DNA of 64,000 nt from Microbacterium murale (GTDB taxonomy: Bacteria > Actinomycetota > Actinomycetes > Actinomycetales > Microbacteriaceae): positions 107,613 to 171,612 of the forward strand of contig NZ_BMCM01000003.1 in the NCBI RefSeq assembly GCF_014635185.1. The letters run 5' to 3'. A program made the translations under genes and the position numbers. The notes beneath the pieces are model-generated. The model saw only the letters and a list, made by a program, of their open reading frames with translations, was not told the DNA's origin and made no database searches. This document shows positions 27,343 to 35,435 of the stretch, one piece after another. Within the stretch, counting starts at the first letter, position 1; the number at the start of each line of letters is the position of its first letter.

Positions 27343-27879
27343 ATGAGCATCTCGACGTCAGCATCCGTCCTCGCACTTCAGAACAAGACGCCGCACATCG
27401 CCGATGACTCTTTCGTCGCCGACGGCGCGCGCATCGTCGGCGAGGTCACTCTCGAAGCCGGTGCGAGCGTCTGGTACAACGCGGTGCTGCGTGCCGATTC
27501 AGCGGCGATCACGGTCGGGGCCGGAAGCAACGTGCAGGACAACGTCTCGGTGCACGTCGACAGCGGACATCCCGTCGTCATCGGCGCGAACGTGTCGATC
27601 GGTCACAACGCCGTCGTGCACGGCTGCACGATCGGCGACGGCTCGCTGATCGGGATGGGCTCGGTGATCCTCAGCGGTGCGGTGATCGGCAAGGGGTGCC
27701 TGATCGCCGGCGGCGCGGTCATCCTCGGCGGCACCGAGGTTCCGGACGGATCACTGGTGGCCGGAGTGCCGGCGAAGGTGCGCCGTGAACTGAGCGACGA
27801 GGAGCGTGCCGGCCTCATCGCGAACGCCGAGATCTATCACTCGCACCTCGAGACGCACCGGAGTGCCACAGCACTCTGA
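27343..27879 (+). CDS. Gamma-class carbonic anhydrase-like protein
   Basis: A 178-residue left-handed beta-helix protein with hexapeptide repeats. The three zinc His of gamma carbonic anhydrases are in place: HVDSGHP (H71), SIGHNAVVHG (H88 and H93). Relatives include YrdA/PaaY and Cam-type enzymes; activity as CO2 hydratase or as a thioesterase-like helper cannot be decided from sequence. Leaderless start inferred. A tRNA-Met gene follows. Confidence 0.9.
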   Translation: MSISTSASVLALQNKTPHIADDSFVADGARIVGEVTLEAGASVWYNAVLRADSAAITVGAGSNVQDNVSVHVDSGHPVVIGANVSIGHNAVVHGCTIGDGSLIGMGSVILSGAVIGKGCLIAGGAVILGGTEVPDGSLVAGVPAKVRRELSDEERAGLIANAEIYHSHLETHRSATAL

Positions 27880-27895
27880 CGCCGACGTGCACCGC

Positions 27896-27901
27896 TAGGC
27901 T
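27896..27901 (+). promoter_or_regulatory. -10 hexamer of tRNA-Met
   Basis: TAGGCT, whose expected start at about 27908 lies 5 nt before the mature 5' end. Confidence 0.45.
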
Positions 27902-27912
27902 GTTAACCCTGC

Positions 27913-27987
27913 GGGGCGGTGGCCAAGTTGGTTAAGGCAGCGGGCTCATAACCCGACGATTCGTGGGTTCAAGTCCCACCCGCCCTA
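27913..27987 (+). tRNA. tRNA-Met (CAT), elongator-like
   Basis: Acceptor GGGGCGG/CCGCCCT with a terminal G-T pair, D arm GCC/GGC, anticodon loop CTCATAA (anticodon CAT) and T stem GTGGG/CCCAC. The CCA is not encoded. The initiator acceptor and stem pattern are absent, so elongator Met fits best; an Ile2 (lysidine) identity is possible. Confidence 0.85.
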
Positions 27988-28004
27988 CCGAGGACCCCGA
28001 CGCG

Positions 28005-28901
28005 CTACGGCGTGGGCGATCCGCCGTTGACGTTGAGCGTCTCACCGGCGACGTAACTGGACTCGGCAGATGCGAGGAAGACGTACGCCGGTGCGAGTTC
28101 AGCGGGCTCGCCCATGCGACCGAGTGGAGTCTGCGTGCCGAACTCGGCGATCTTCTCCTGCGGCTGTCCGTCCGTGACCTGAAGGGGCGTCCAGATCGGG
28201 CCCGGTGCGACTGCGTTGACCCTGATGCCCTTCGGAGCCAGCTGCTGCGCGAGCGCCTTCGTGAAGGTGTTGATCGAGGCTTTCGTCGTGGCGTAGTCGA
28301 CCAGGATCTCCGACGGCGTGTACGCCTGGATCGACGTCGTATTGATGATCGTCGACCCCGGCTTCATGTGCGGCAGTGCAGCCTTGGTGATCCAGAACAT
28401 CGCGTACACGTTGGTCTTGAACGTGTCGTCGAACTGTTCGTCGCTCAAGGTCGTGAGATCTTCGTTGAAGTTCTGTTTGCCGCCGTTGTTCACCAGGATG
28501 TCGATGCCACCGAGAGCCTGCACCGCCCTGTCGACGAGGTCACGGCAGTAGGCGTCATCCCGCAGATCCCCTGGCACGGTGAACGCCTGTCGTCCAGCCT
28601 CCTGGATCAGTCCCGCGATCCGCTGAGCATCCTTCTCTTCGCTCGGAAGATAGGACAACACCACGTCTGCGCCCTCGCGAGCGAAGGCGATCGCGGTAGC
28701 CGCTCCGATCCCGGAATCGGCGCCCGTGATCAGCGCCTTGCGTCCCTTCAAGCGATCGGTGCCCCGGTAGGTTGCCTCGCCGAGATCCGCCTTCGGAGTG
28801 AGCTCCGCATCGAGCCCCGGCTCGGGCTGGTGCTGCTTCTGGGGCTCTTTCTCGCTGTAGAGCGCGGTCGGGTCTGCGAATGTGTACTGGTCCTTCGACA
28901 T
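28005..28901 (-). CDS. SDR-family oxidoreductase (stress protein type)
   Basis: A 298-residue short-chain dehydrogenase with a roughly 50-residue Gln/Glu/Pro-rich N-terminal extension, as in YdaD/YhdG-type general-stress proteins of Bacillus. The NAD(P) motif TGADSGIG is at 59-66, LVNNGGKQ around 137-144, the catalytic S191, Y204 (YATTK) and K208, and GGSPTP at the end. Substrate unknown. A longer frame upstream to 29228 is antisense to the next gene and not real; ATG 28901 has GGAGATCC upstream. Convergent with tRNA-Met. Confidence 0.88.
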   Translation of the reverse strand: MSKDQYTFADPTALYSEKEPQKQHQPEPGLDAELTPKADLGEATYRGTDRLKGRKALITGADSGIGAATAIAFAREGADVVLSYLPSEEKDAQRIAGLIQEAGRQAFTVPGDLRDDAYCRDLVDRAVQALGGIDILVNNGGKQNFNEDLTTLSDEQFDDTFKTNVYAMFWITKAALPHMKPGSTIINTTSIQAYTPSEILVDYATTKASINTFTKALAQQLAPKGIRVNAVAPGPIWTPLQVTDGQPQEKIAEFGTQTPLGRMGEPAELAPAYVFLASAESSYVAGETLNVNGGSPTP

Positions 28902-28998
28902 GGGATCTCCTCCGGTTCGTCCTGTCGAACATAGGGACAAGGTCCGTTTCGTTCGAGGGGGTTGCGCCGGGACCGGGTCTTGCTCAAGGCTCCTCCCC

Positions 28999-29622
28999 AT
29001 GAGTGATGACGCCCCGGTCTCTGCATCCACGCCGCTCGCCGACTGGCTGGCGGAACTCGCGCAACCCACCGGTGCACCGGGCGGCGGCGCTGCCTCGGCG
29101 GTGTTGCTCGCGACGTCTGCAGCCCTGCTGCGGATGGTCGCCGAGTACACACCCGACGACGCGCGTGCGTCGGAATGCGCGGAGCGGCTCGCGAGCCGGC
29201 GCACCGAGGTTCTGGATGCCGCGCACACTGACGGTCTTCGTTCAGCGGAACTGGGCGCCGCGCTGAACCGGTCTGCCGATGATCCCGATCGCGACGTCCG
29301 CGTGCGCGACGCCGCGTGCGCCGCGGCTCGCGCTTCGCAGCTGATCGGACATGTGGGTCATGCTCTGGTGTCCGAGTTGCGGTTGCTCTCGCAGATATCG
29401 AAGCCCCCGCTCGCGGCCGACGTCGCGGTCGCCGCCGCGGCACTGGCCGCAGGCATCTCCGGCGCCGCGATCAATCTGCGCGCCGACCTGCAGCTGGCGC
29501 GCAGGCACGGTGCGGCTTCGACTGCGGTCACCGAGTTCCAGGCTGAGGTGCGGTCCCTCGGGATCGCCCGATCTGCCGCTGCGGACATCTCCGAGCAGGT
29601 TGCGGAGATCCTCGACCGCTGA
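28999..29622 (+). CDS. Cyclodeaminase/cyclohydrolase (FTCD_C-like) protein
   Basis: A 207-residue helical protein of the formiminotransferase-cyclodeaminase C-terminal family, with the signature PLADWLAELAQPTGAPGGGAASAVLLATSAALLRMVA. The domain normally acts on formimino- or methenyl-tetrahydrofolate. No glutamate formiminotransferase half is present. ATG 28999 was chosen because residues upstream read through the divergent SDR promoter and are not conserved-looking. Confidence 0.8.
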   Translation: MSDDAPVSASTPLADWLAELAQPTGAPGGGAASAVLLATSAALLRMVAEYTPDDARASECAERLASRRTEVLDAAHTDGLRSAELGAALNRSADDPDRDVRVRDAACAAARASQLIGHVGHALVSELRLLSQISKPPLAADVAVAAAALAAGISGAAINLRADLQLARRHGAASTAVTEFQAEVRSLGIARSAAADISEQVAEILDR

Positions 29623-29639
29623 CACGTCGCCCGCTGACG

Positions 29640-29936
29640 TCACAGCGGACGCGCGGTGATCGCCTCATTCCCCAGGTCCTTGCGCGCGGTGCGCAGGCAC
29701 TTCGTGCAGAGCAGCTCAACTGTGCGCGGATGGTTCTCGCCGCACGTGCAGTCGATCGTCACACGCCACTTGGCGCGGCGCCCGCACGCGGCATACGCCT
29801 CTTCGTCACCATGGTCGCATTCGCACTCCAGCGGCACGTCGGCGTCCCATCCGAGTGAGATGTCCTCGAATGCCTGGTCGACCGGATCAGCGGCCTTCGG
29901 CGTGGCCGGTGCATCGGTATGAGTCTTCTGTCGCAT
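29640..29936 (-). CDS. Small Cys/His-rich protein, translationally coupled to DUF262 gene
   Basis: A 98-residue acidic protein with eight possible zinc ligands: C38, C40, H42, C51, C63, C65, H69, C77 and C80. The spacing CxCxH...C...CxC...CxxC suggests two zinc sites, but no named family is recognised. The stop of the upstream DUF262 gene and this ATG share bases (TGATG at 29936-29938), so it is translationally coupled. It may be a partner of that nuclease; this is inference. It converges with the cyclodeaminase gene. Confidence 0.65.
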   Translation of the reverse strand: MRQKTHTDAPATPKAADPVDQAFEDISLGWDADVPLECECDHGDEEAYAACGRRAKWRVTIDCTCGENHPRTVELLCTKCLRTARKDLGNEAITARPL

Positions 29937-31933
29937 CACATCACGTTCCCGATGTAGGAGTATTTCACGAACACCTCGGCGGCGATACCCGATTCCTCCA
30001 GCACGCCCTGCAGCGCGCTCATCATGTAGTTCGAATCCCAGCCCATGTAGAGGAAGTTCTCGTCGTCCAGAGCATCCCACTGCCCCTTCCACGCCATCTC
30101 GTCGTAGATGGGGCCGCCGTGGCTCCTGCTGTACGCGAGTGCAGAGGGCCGGGCGTCGGTCCATGCCCGGCGGAAGACCCGGTTGAAGAGCGCGCGGACG
30201 TCCTTCACCTCCCAGTGCTCGCCGCGGTACTCGACGTAGTCGAACTCCCGGTCCCAGCCCGCCGGCCAGCCGCGCCGCCGCACAGCGTCGAGCACGGGGG
30301 TGAGGGCGTCGTCGTCTATCTCGGGGAGTGCCGGGCGGGCCCAGATGCGCACCAGCTGCTCGGTGAGCCGCACCGTGCGCGCCGCGATGGCCGCTGTGCC
30401 CCAGGATTCCGTGTTCACGAGCGCGCGCGTCTCCTCGACCGCGCTGCGTGCATACGCATCCCGCCGCTTGTCGTCGTAGGAGGCACCGAAGACGCGTTCC
30501 GTGAGGGACTGCTCGAGCAGAGTGAGGTTGCCGAGCGTCGGCGCGAGCGCCCTGTGGCTGTTGCGTTCGTCCTCCGAGTAGTCGATCCAGGGCCGCGTGC
30601 CGTCGCCGGACCAGGCGTCGCTGGGCACGAGCGGAACGATGTGCTCGACGTCGTGGTCTGACGTGTCCTCGACCTGTTCGAGCCGGCCGAGCACGTACGC
30701 CGCGTGCGGGAGCTCGGCATACTTCAGCACCGCGCTGACCCGTTCGTCGGACGGAGTGATGCGCGCGAACGCCCGCATCAGCGCATCGCGGCCCTCGGAG
30801 CGCGCGCGGCAGAGCCGTGCGATCAATCGCTCAGCGGGCAGGCCGACCAGTGCACGCCGCAGATAGAGTGCCTGAATCCACTCCAGCGTCTCGATCAGCT
30901 CCGCGCGCGGGATGAGGCCGCGCGCATGGTCGCTGTACGCGCTCATGGCCAGGGGATATGCCGCGCGTCCGAACGTGTTGATGTACTCGAGCTGCGTCCG
31001 GATCTCGGCATCCTTCTCGGATGACGGATCGAGCAGGATGCCGTAGATCTCGGCGTAGTGTCGCCAGATGTCTGCATCCGCCTGCAGGTGCTCCACGTCG
31101 ACGCGCGGGAACGAATGCCGGAACGCGCTGTACACGCCGTGCTCGCCGTTCGCGGCGACCTCTCTGCCGGTGGTCATCACGAGGTAGTGGCGCCAGAACG
31201 CCCCGATGGTCTCGCCGGTGTGGCGTTCGATCGGCAGCCAGTAGCGCTCTTCGACGTCGAGCTGCTCCGCGTGGGTGAGTCCCATCAGGATGTAGTTGTG
31301 GATCAGCTCATGGTCGCGCAGCGGCTCGCCGGTGGAGTTGAGGCTCTCGAAGATCTGCTGCGCGTTCGCCTCGGGTCCCAGCGTGATCGACACGTGCTCG
31401 ATCCGTTGCAGTCCCCGCCAGATCGTCGGAGCCTCGTCGGCATGCACCTGGCTGCGGAAGAATGCGTAGTTGTCATCGAAGCGCGATTCGCGGTCGGCGT
31501 CGCCACGCTGATCGAGCACCACTGATTCGTAAAGCTCCGCCCACGCGTGGTGAGGGCGCAGCTTGGTGCGAGAGGAGTCGTCCGCACGCACCAGCACCCG
31601 TTCGAGATCTGCGGCCATGGCGGGGTCGGAATCGCGAACCGCGTGATGCAGAGCGGCGACGAGCAGCATGAGCGTCGTGATGCGCTGCTGTCCGTCGATG
31701 AGGATCAGATCGACCTCTGAGGCATCCTGTGCCGAGAGGATGGAGCCGATGAAGTGGCGGTGCGTCTCCCCTTCGCTGGCGACGGCCCGGATGTCGGAGA
31801 GCAGGCGCTCGCATCCGCCGATGTCCCAGCGGTACTGACGCTGGTAGACCGGAACGACGATCGTCGTGTCCGGAGCAGAGAGCCACTCGATCGTGTTGAC
31901 GGCGGTCGCTTCGACATTCGTGGCGGTTGCCAT
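29936..31933 (-). CDS. DUF262/DUF1524 (GmrSD-like) predicted restriction protein
   Basis: A 665-residue two-domain protein. The N-terminal DUF262 (ParB-like NTPase) part has YQRQYRW at 30-36, DGQQRITTL at 80-88 and FESLNSTG at 195-202. The DUF1524 HNH nuclease part has VEHIVP (H431) and LGNLTLLE (N469). The usual Asn of the L-x-N step after LGNLTLL is Thr-Glu here, so the metal finger may be altered. C-terminal 110 residues form an extra unknown domain ending YSYIGNVM. Fused DUF262-DUF1524 enzymes act as type IV, modification-dependent endonucleases (GmrSD, BrxU). No methylase is nearby. Confidence 0.8.
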   Translation of the reverse strand: MATATNVEATAVNTIEWLSAPDTTIVVPVYQRQYRWDIGGCERLLSDIRAVASEGETHRHFIGSILSAQDASEVDLILIDGQQRITTLMLLVAALHHAVRDSDPAMAADLERVLVRADDSSRTKLRPHHAWAELYESVVLDQRGDADRESRFDDNYAFFRSQVHADEAPTIWRGLQRIEHVSITLGPEANAQQIFESLNSTGEPLRDHELIHNYILMGLTHAEQLDVEERYWLPIERHTGETIGAFWRHYLVMTTGREVAANGEHGVYSAFRHSFPRVDVEHLQADADIWRHYAEIYGILLDPSSEKDAEIRTQLEYINTFGRAAYPLAMSAYSDHARGLIPRAELIETLEWIQALYLRRALVGLPAERLIARLCRARSEGRDALMRAFARITPSDERVSAVLKYAELPHAAYVLGRLEQVEDTSDHDVEHIVPLVPSDAWSGDGTRPWIDYSEDERNSHRALAPTLGNLTLLEQSLTERVFGASYDDKRRDAYARSAVEETRALVNTESWGTAAIAARTVRLTEQLVRIWARPALPEIDDDALTPVLDAVRRRGWPAGWDREFDYVEYRGEHWEVKDVRALFNRVFRRAWTDARPSALAYSRSHGGPIYDEMAWKGQWDALDDENFLYMGWDSNYMMSALQGVLEESGIAAEVFVKYSYIGNVM

Positions 31934-32044
31934 GTTCTTCGCTCTTGCTCCTCACGGCGGTGCGATCCCGCGCCCCGCCGTCAAAGAGTCTAGTCGCCGC
32001 CGAATCGCCGACGGCGGGCCACGCTGGTGCCGCAGAACACGCTG

Positions 32045-32058
32045 TTAGGCTTGCCTTA
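32045..32058. promoter_or_regulatory. Iron-box-like (DtxR/IdeR) repeat overlapping -10
   Basis: TTAGGCTTGCCTTA is a near-palindrome (TTAGGC/GCCTTA, one mismatch to GCCTAA) resembling DtxR-type half sites. It also contains TAGGCT, a likely -10. Position fits repression of the gene at 32111. Weak to moderate evidence. Confidence 0.4.
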
Positions 32059-32110
32059 TCAGGGCCTGTTAAAACGTGCTGGCCCCCGATGAAAGGACAT
32101 GACCTAGATC

Positions 32111-32884
32111 ATGGGATACATCAAATCCGCTGCACTCGAGGAAAAGGGCTTCGTCGTCCTGGACAGCTACAACCAGGACCTCGATCCCAAAGAGTGGCTG
32201 GACATCGAGTACAACGACTGGAAGTCGTCGGGTGACACCCGGTTCGCTCCGCTCGCCAGCGCCTTCGGCGACATCGAGTGCAACGGCTTCTGGAACCACA
32301 AGCCGCCGCGCACCGACAAAGACGGCGTGTGGATCGACTCACAGGTCGCCAAGGCCCCGAACCTCACGCGTCGCGCGCAGGAGCCGGGTGCCAACGTCGG
32401 TCGCTGCCGAGTGATCGAGCTGCAGCCCACGCCGTACGGCGAATGCCTCTACAACCTCCACCAGGACGACAACAACCGTCTGAACCCCGATGGCACAGGC
32501 TGGGTCGTCCGCGGATTCTTCAACCTGACCGATGACAAGGACAGCTTCTTCGTCCTGCGCGAGAACCGCACCGACCCGGCAGGCGAGGTGCGAATCGCCC
32601 TTCCGGCCGGCGCGCAGCTCATCATCGACACGCAGCGTCTGTGGCACGCCGCGACCCACGTCGGCTCCGAGCCCCGGTACAACCTCATCACGTCGTGGAC
32701 GTCGGGCCCCGAGCTCGACGCCTACATCGAGAAGTACAACGGCACCGACCAGATCGAGAACTTCGACGTCCCTCAGGACGTTCTCGAGGCCGGTTATGCC
32801 GAGCAGGCGCGCAAGGATGCTGCACGCGCCGCGTACTACGCGGCCAAGGGCCAGCAGGTCAAGCAGGCGATGAGCGAGGCGTAA
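32111..32884 (+). CDS. Predicted Fe(II)/2OG-oxygenase-like protein
   Basis: A 257-residue protein usually called hypothetical. A double-stranded beta-helix-like core is suggested by the sequence LHQDD (H117 and D119), a strand run WVVRGFFNLTDDKDSFFVLRE, and LIIDTQRLWHAATHVGSEPRYNLITSW, which gives H179 or H183 plus R189. HxD...H...R is the iron and 2-oxoglutarate binding pattern. The C-terminus is Ala/Lys/Gln-rich and helical. The upstream region has an iron-box-like repeat, and GAAAGGACATGACC precedes the ATG. Function unknown, and the enzymatic assignment is inference. Confidence 0.5.
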   Translation: MGYIKSAALEEKGFVVLDSYNQDLDPKEWLDIEYNDWKSSGDTRFAPLASAFGDIECNGFWNHKPPRTDKDGVWIDSQVAKAPNLTRRAQEPGANVGRCRVIELQPTPYGECLYNLHQDDNNRLNPDGTGWVVRGFFNLTDDKDSFFVLRENRTDPAGEVRIALPAGAQLIIDTQRLWHAATHVGSEPRYNLITSWTSGPELDAYIEKYNGTDQIENFDVPQDVLEAGYAEQARKDAARAAYYAAKGQQVKQAMSEA

Positions 32885-32905
32885 TCCGCTCATCAGCATC
32901 TCGTT

Positions 32906-32940
32906 GAACGCCCCGGCCGGAAGGTCGGGGCGTTCTTCAT
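32906..32940 (+). terminator. Hairpin terminator
   Basis: A 10-bp stem, GAACGCCCCG with CGGGGCGTTC (32906-32915 with 32926-32935), followed by TTCAT; ends the oxygenase-like gene. Confidence 0.65.
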
Positions 32941-33059
32941 AATCACACGCTTGTGATTTCCGTCTGTCTGGGCGATAATCAGCGTATAACCGCATATTCT
33001 CGCCACACTTCGTTGGCTCAGGTCGTTGGGGAAGACGCACCTGAAGAAACGGAGAGATC

Positions 33060-33563
33060 ATGGCGACGGCTTACGCACGCGGAGTGGTGTATATCCACTC
33101 TGCACCTCGCGCGCTTTGCCCGCACCTGGAATGGGCGGTCGGACGCGCTATCGGTCGTGCGGTGAACTTCGAGTGGGCCGAACAGCCCGTGCTCGAAGGC
33201 TCTCGTCGTGCCGAGTTCTACTGGGACGGCCCAGTGGGCACCGGCGCTGCTCTCGCGACCGCGATCCGCGGCTGGGAGCATCTTCGTTTCGAGGTGACCG
33301 AGGATCCGACACCGCGCAGCGACGGCGGTCGATGGTTGCACACCCCTGATCTCGGCATCCACTATGCGCAGGCCGACGCGGCCGGCAACATCGTCATCGG
33401 CGAGGATCGCATCCGCTACGCCATGGAGATCGCGGCTGGAAGCGCGCTCGAGCTGCAACGTGAGCTCGATGTCGCCCTCGGGTCGGCCTGGGATGAAGAG
33501 CTCGAGCCGTTCCGGCATGCCAGCGACGATTCCACCGTCGTGTGGCTTCACAAGGTCGGATAG
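33060..33563 (+). CDS. DUF3145 family protein
   Basis: A 167-residue soluble protein starting MATAYARGVVYIHSAPRALCPHLEWAVGRAIGRAVNFEW, which is the conserved opening of the actinobacterial DUF3145 family. WDGPVGTGAALATAIRGWEHLRFEVTED follows. Its role is unknown, but the family is nearly universal in actinobacteria. A good Shine-Dalgarno (GGAGAGATC) precedes ATG 33060. Terminated by a strong hairpin at 33661. Confidence 0.9.
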   Translation: MATAYARGVVYIHSAPRALCPHLEWAVGRAIGRAVNFEWAEQPVLEGSRRAEFYWDGPVGTGAALATAIRGWEHLRFEVTEDPTPRSDGGRWLHTPDLGIHYAQADAAGNIVIGEDRIRYAMEIAAGSALELQRELDVALGSAWDEELEPFRHASDDSTVVWLHKVG

Positions 33564-33660
33564 CCTCCGGCCTCCCGTAGACCCGGGGCGCAGGAGGCGT
33601 CAGTATCGGATGCCGGTGAATCATCCCGGACTCCGAGAACGCGAATCCCGCCCCCCGCAC

Positions 33661-33703
33661 GACGAAGGCCTCGCTCCGAGGAATCGGACGCGAGGCCTTC
33701 GTC
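33661..33703. terminator. Bidirectional terminator hairpin
   Basis: A 14-bp stem, GACGAAGGCCTCGC with GCGAGGCCTTCGTC (33661-33674 with 33690-33703). It lies between the converging DUF3145 gene and fabF and can serve both strands. Confidence 0.75.
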
Positions 33704-33783
33704 GTGTTCACCAGTCAGTTCGGGTCGCACTTTCTGCCGTTATCGACGCGCGAAAGCGACAGGAATTGCGACCTGAACGCGGC

Positions 33784-35019
33784 TCAGTCCTCGTATGACG
33801 CGAACGCGGCGACGGCGTTGTGGCCGCCGAAGCCGAACGAGTTGCTGATCGCCAGCTGCGGACCGTCGCCCAGCGGCTGCGCGTCGCCGGAGACGAGCAG
33901 CGGGATCTCCGGGTCCTGCGTTGTGAGGTTGATGGTCGGGGGAGCGATGCGGTTCTGGATGGCGAGGATCGTGAAGATCGCCTCGAGTGCACCGGTGCCG
34001 CCGAGCAGGTGGCCGGTGGATGCTTTGGTCGCCGAGACCGGGATGTCGTGCACGCGGTCGCCGATGACGCTCTTCAGCGCGGCGTACTCGTTCGGATCGC
34101 CGACCGGCGTCGAGGTCGCGTGCGCGTTCACGTGGGTGATCTCATCCGGCGTACGACCGGCGGCTTCGAGCGCGAGCGTGACCGCACGCGCCGCACCCTC
34201 TGGTGCGTTGGCTGTGATGTGGAACGCGTCTGCCGTGACGCCGCCGCCGACGAGCTCGGCATAGATCTTGGCGCCGCGCGCCTTGGCGTGCTCTTCGGTC
34301 TCGAGGATGAGCACTGCCGCGCCTTCACCCATCACGAAGCCGTCACGGTCTTCCGAGTACGGGCGCGAAGCGGTGGCTGGGTCGTCGTTGCGACGAGAGA
34401 GCGCCTGCATCGACGCGAACGACGCGATCGTGATCGGGTGGATGGCCGATTCGGTGCCGCCGGCGATGACGACATCCGCGAGCCCTGCCTGCAGGTGCTC
34501 GTAGGCGTTGACCAGAGACTCAGTGCTGGATGCGCAGGCGGAGGCGACGGTGCGGGCGAAGGCGCGCGCGGTGAAGTGGAGGGAGAGATTGCCGGCGGCC
34601 GAGTTGGGCATGAGCATCGGTACCGTCATCGGCATGACGCGGCGGGGGCCCTTCTCGCGAAGGGTGTCCCACGCGTCGAGCAGGGTCCACACGCCGCCGA
34701 TGCCGGTCGCGAAGTCGACGCCGAGGCGTTCTGGATCGACATCGGGCGAGCCGGCGTCCTCCCATGCCTCCATGGCCGCGATCAGCGCGAACTGGGAGGA
34801 AGGGTCGAGCCGCTTTGCGACCGGACGCGCGAGGACCTCTTCCGGACGCACGATCGCCTCGGCGGCGAACGTCACGGGGAGCTGGAGTTCTTCGACCCAC
34901 TCGTGTTCGAGGGTGCGGCCCCCGGACATACCGGCCAGCAGGTTGGTCCAGTTCTCCGGAGCCGTGCCGCCGATTGCGGAAGTGGCGCCGATACCGGTGA
35001 CGACGATGCGCTTGGTCAT
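33784..35019 (-). CDS. fabF: Beta-ketoacyl-ACP synthase II
   Basis: A 411-residue condensing enzyme that elongates acyl-ACP with malonyl-ACP in FAS-II. The catalytic triad is visible: Cys162 (ASACASSTE), His300 (VNAHATSTP) and His337 (KASTGHLLGG). MTKRIVVTGIGATSAIG begins the protein. It is the last gene of the cluster fasR-fabD-fabH-acpP-fabF, separated from acpP by 99 nt containing a large hairpin. Confidence 0.97.
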   Translation of the reverse strand: MTKRIVVTGIGATSAIGGTAPENWTNLLAGMSGGRTLEHEWVEELQLPVTFAAEAIVRPEEVLARPVAKRLDPSSQFALIAAMEAWEDAGSPDVDPERLGVDFATGIGGVWTLLDAWDTLREKGPRRVMPMTVPMLMPNSAAGNLSLHFTARAFARTVASACASSTESLVNAYEHLQAGLADVVIAGGTESAIHPITIASFASMQALSRRNDDPATASRPYSEDRDGFVMGEGAAVLILETEEHAKARGAKIYAELVGGGVTADAFHITANAPEGAARAVTLALEAAGRTPDEITHVNAHATSTPVGDPNEYAALKSVIGDRVHDIPVSATKASTGHLLGGTGALEAIFTILAIQNRIAPPTINLTTQDPEIPLLVSGDAQPLGDGPQLAISNSFGFGGHNAVAAFASYED

Positions 35020-35074
35020 TGGGTGTGGTTCCTGTCGAAGGGGACGAGAGCGGTCTCTGGAGAGGGAAGGCAGA

Positions 35075-35110
35075 GGATGCCACGCCTCGCGGCTCGCGAG
35101 GGTGGCATCC
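35075..35110 (-). promoter_or_regulatory. Large hairpin in acpP-fabF intergenic region
   Basis: Stem GGATGCCAC (35075-35083) with GTGGCATCC (35102-35110) and an inner CCTCGCG/CGCGAGG. No T tract follows, so partial termination or mRNA stabilisation of acpP, rather than full termination, is likely. Confidence 0.5.
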
Positions 35111-35118
35111 GTCAGGTC

Positions 35119-35367
35119 TTACGCCTGGCCGGCGACGATGAAGTTCACGGCGTCACCGACGGTCTTGAGGTTCTTGACCTCGTCGTCGGGGATGGTGACG
35201 CCGAACTTCTCTTCTGCGTTGACGACGATCGTCATCATCGAGATCGAGTCGATGTCGAGGTCGTCGGTGAAGGACTTGTCGAGCGCGACCTCGGAGCCGT
35301 CGATGCCGGTCTCGTCGGTGATGAGCTCGGAGAGGCCGGCGAGGACCTCATCGTTGGTGAAAGCCAT
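35119..35367 (-). CDS. acpP: Acyl carrier protein
   Basis: An 82-residue acidic carrier protein with the phosphopantetheine serine S41 in the DLDIDSISMM motif. It carries the growing chain in FAS-II and is used by FabD, FabH and FabF encoded alongside. AGAGGAAAACC precedes ATG 35367. Normal length. Confidence 0.97.
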   Translation of the reverse strand: MAFTNDEVLAGLSELITDETGIDGSEVALDKSFTDDLDIDSISMMTIVVNAEEKFGVTIPDDEVKNLKTVGDAVNFIVAGQA

Positions 35368-35435
35368 GTGGTTTTCCTCTTTCTTGCGGGTTGTATTCGG
35401 AACCGATGAACAGTTTAGGAGGTCGACGGACGTGA

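Noticed and set aside
31934-32110. Possible riboswitch in the region between the DUF262 gene and the oxygenase-like gene
   Set aside because: The 177-nt gap has an iron-box-like repeat and a Shine-Dalgarno but no recognisable conserved aptamer pattern or terminator stem.
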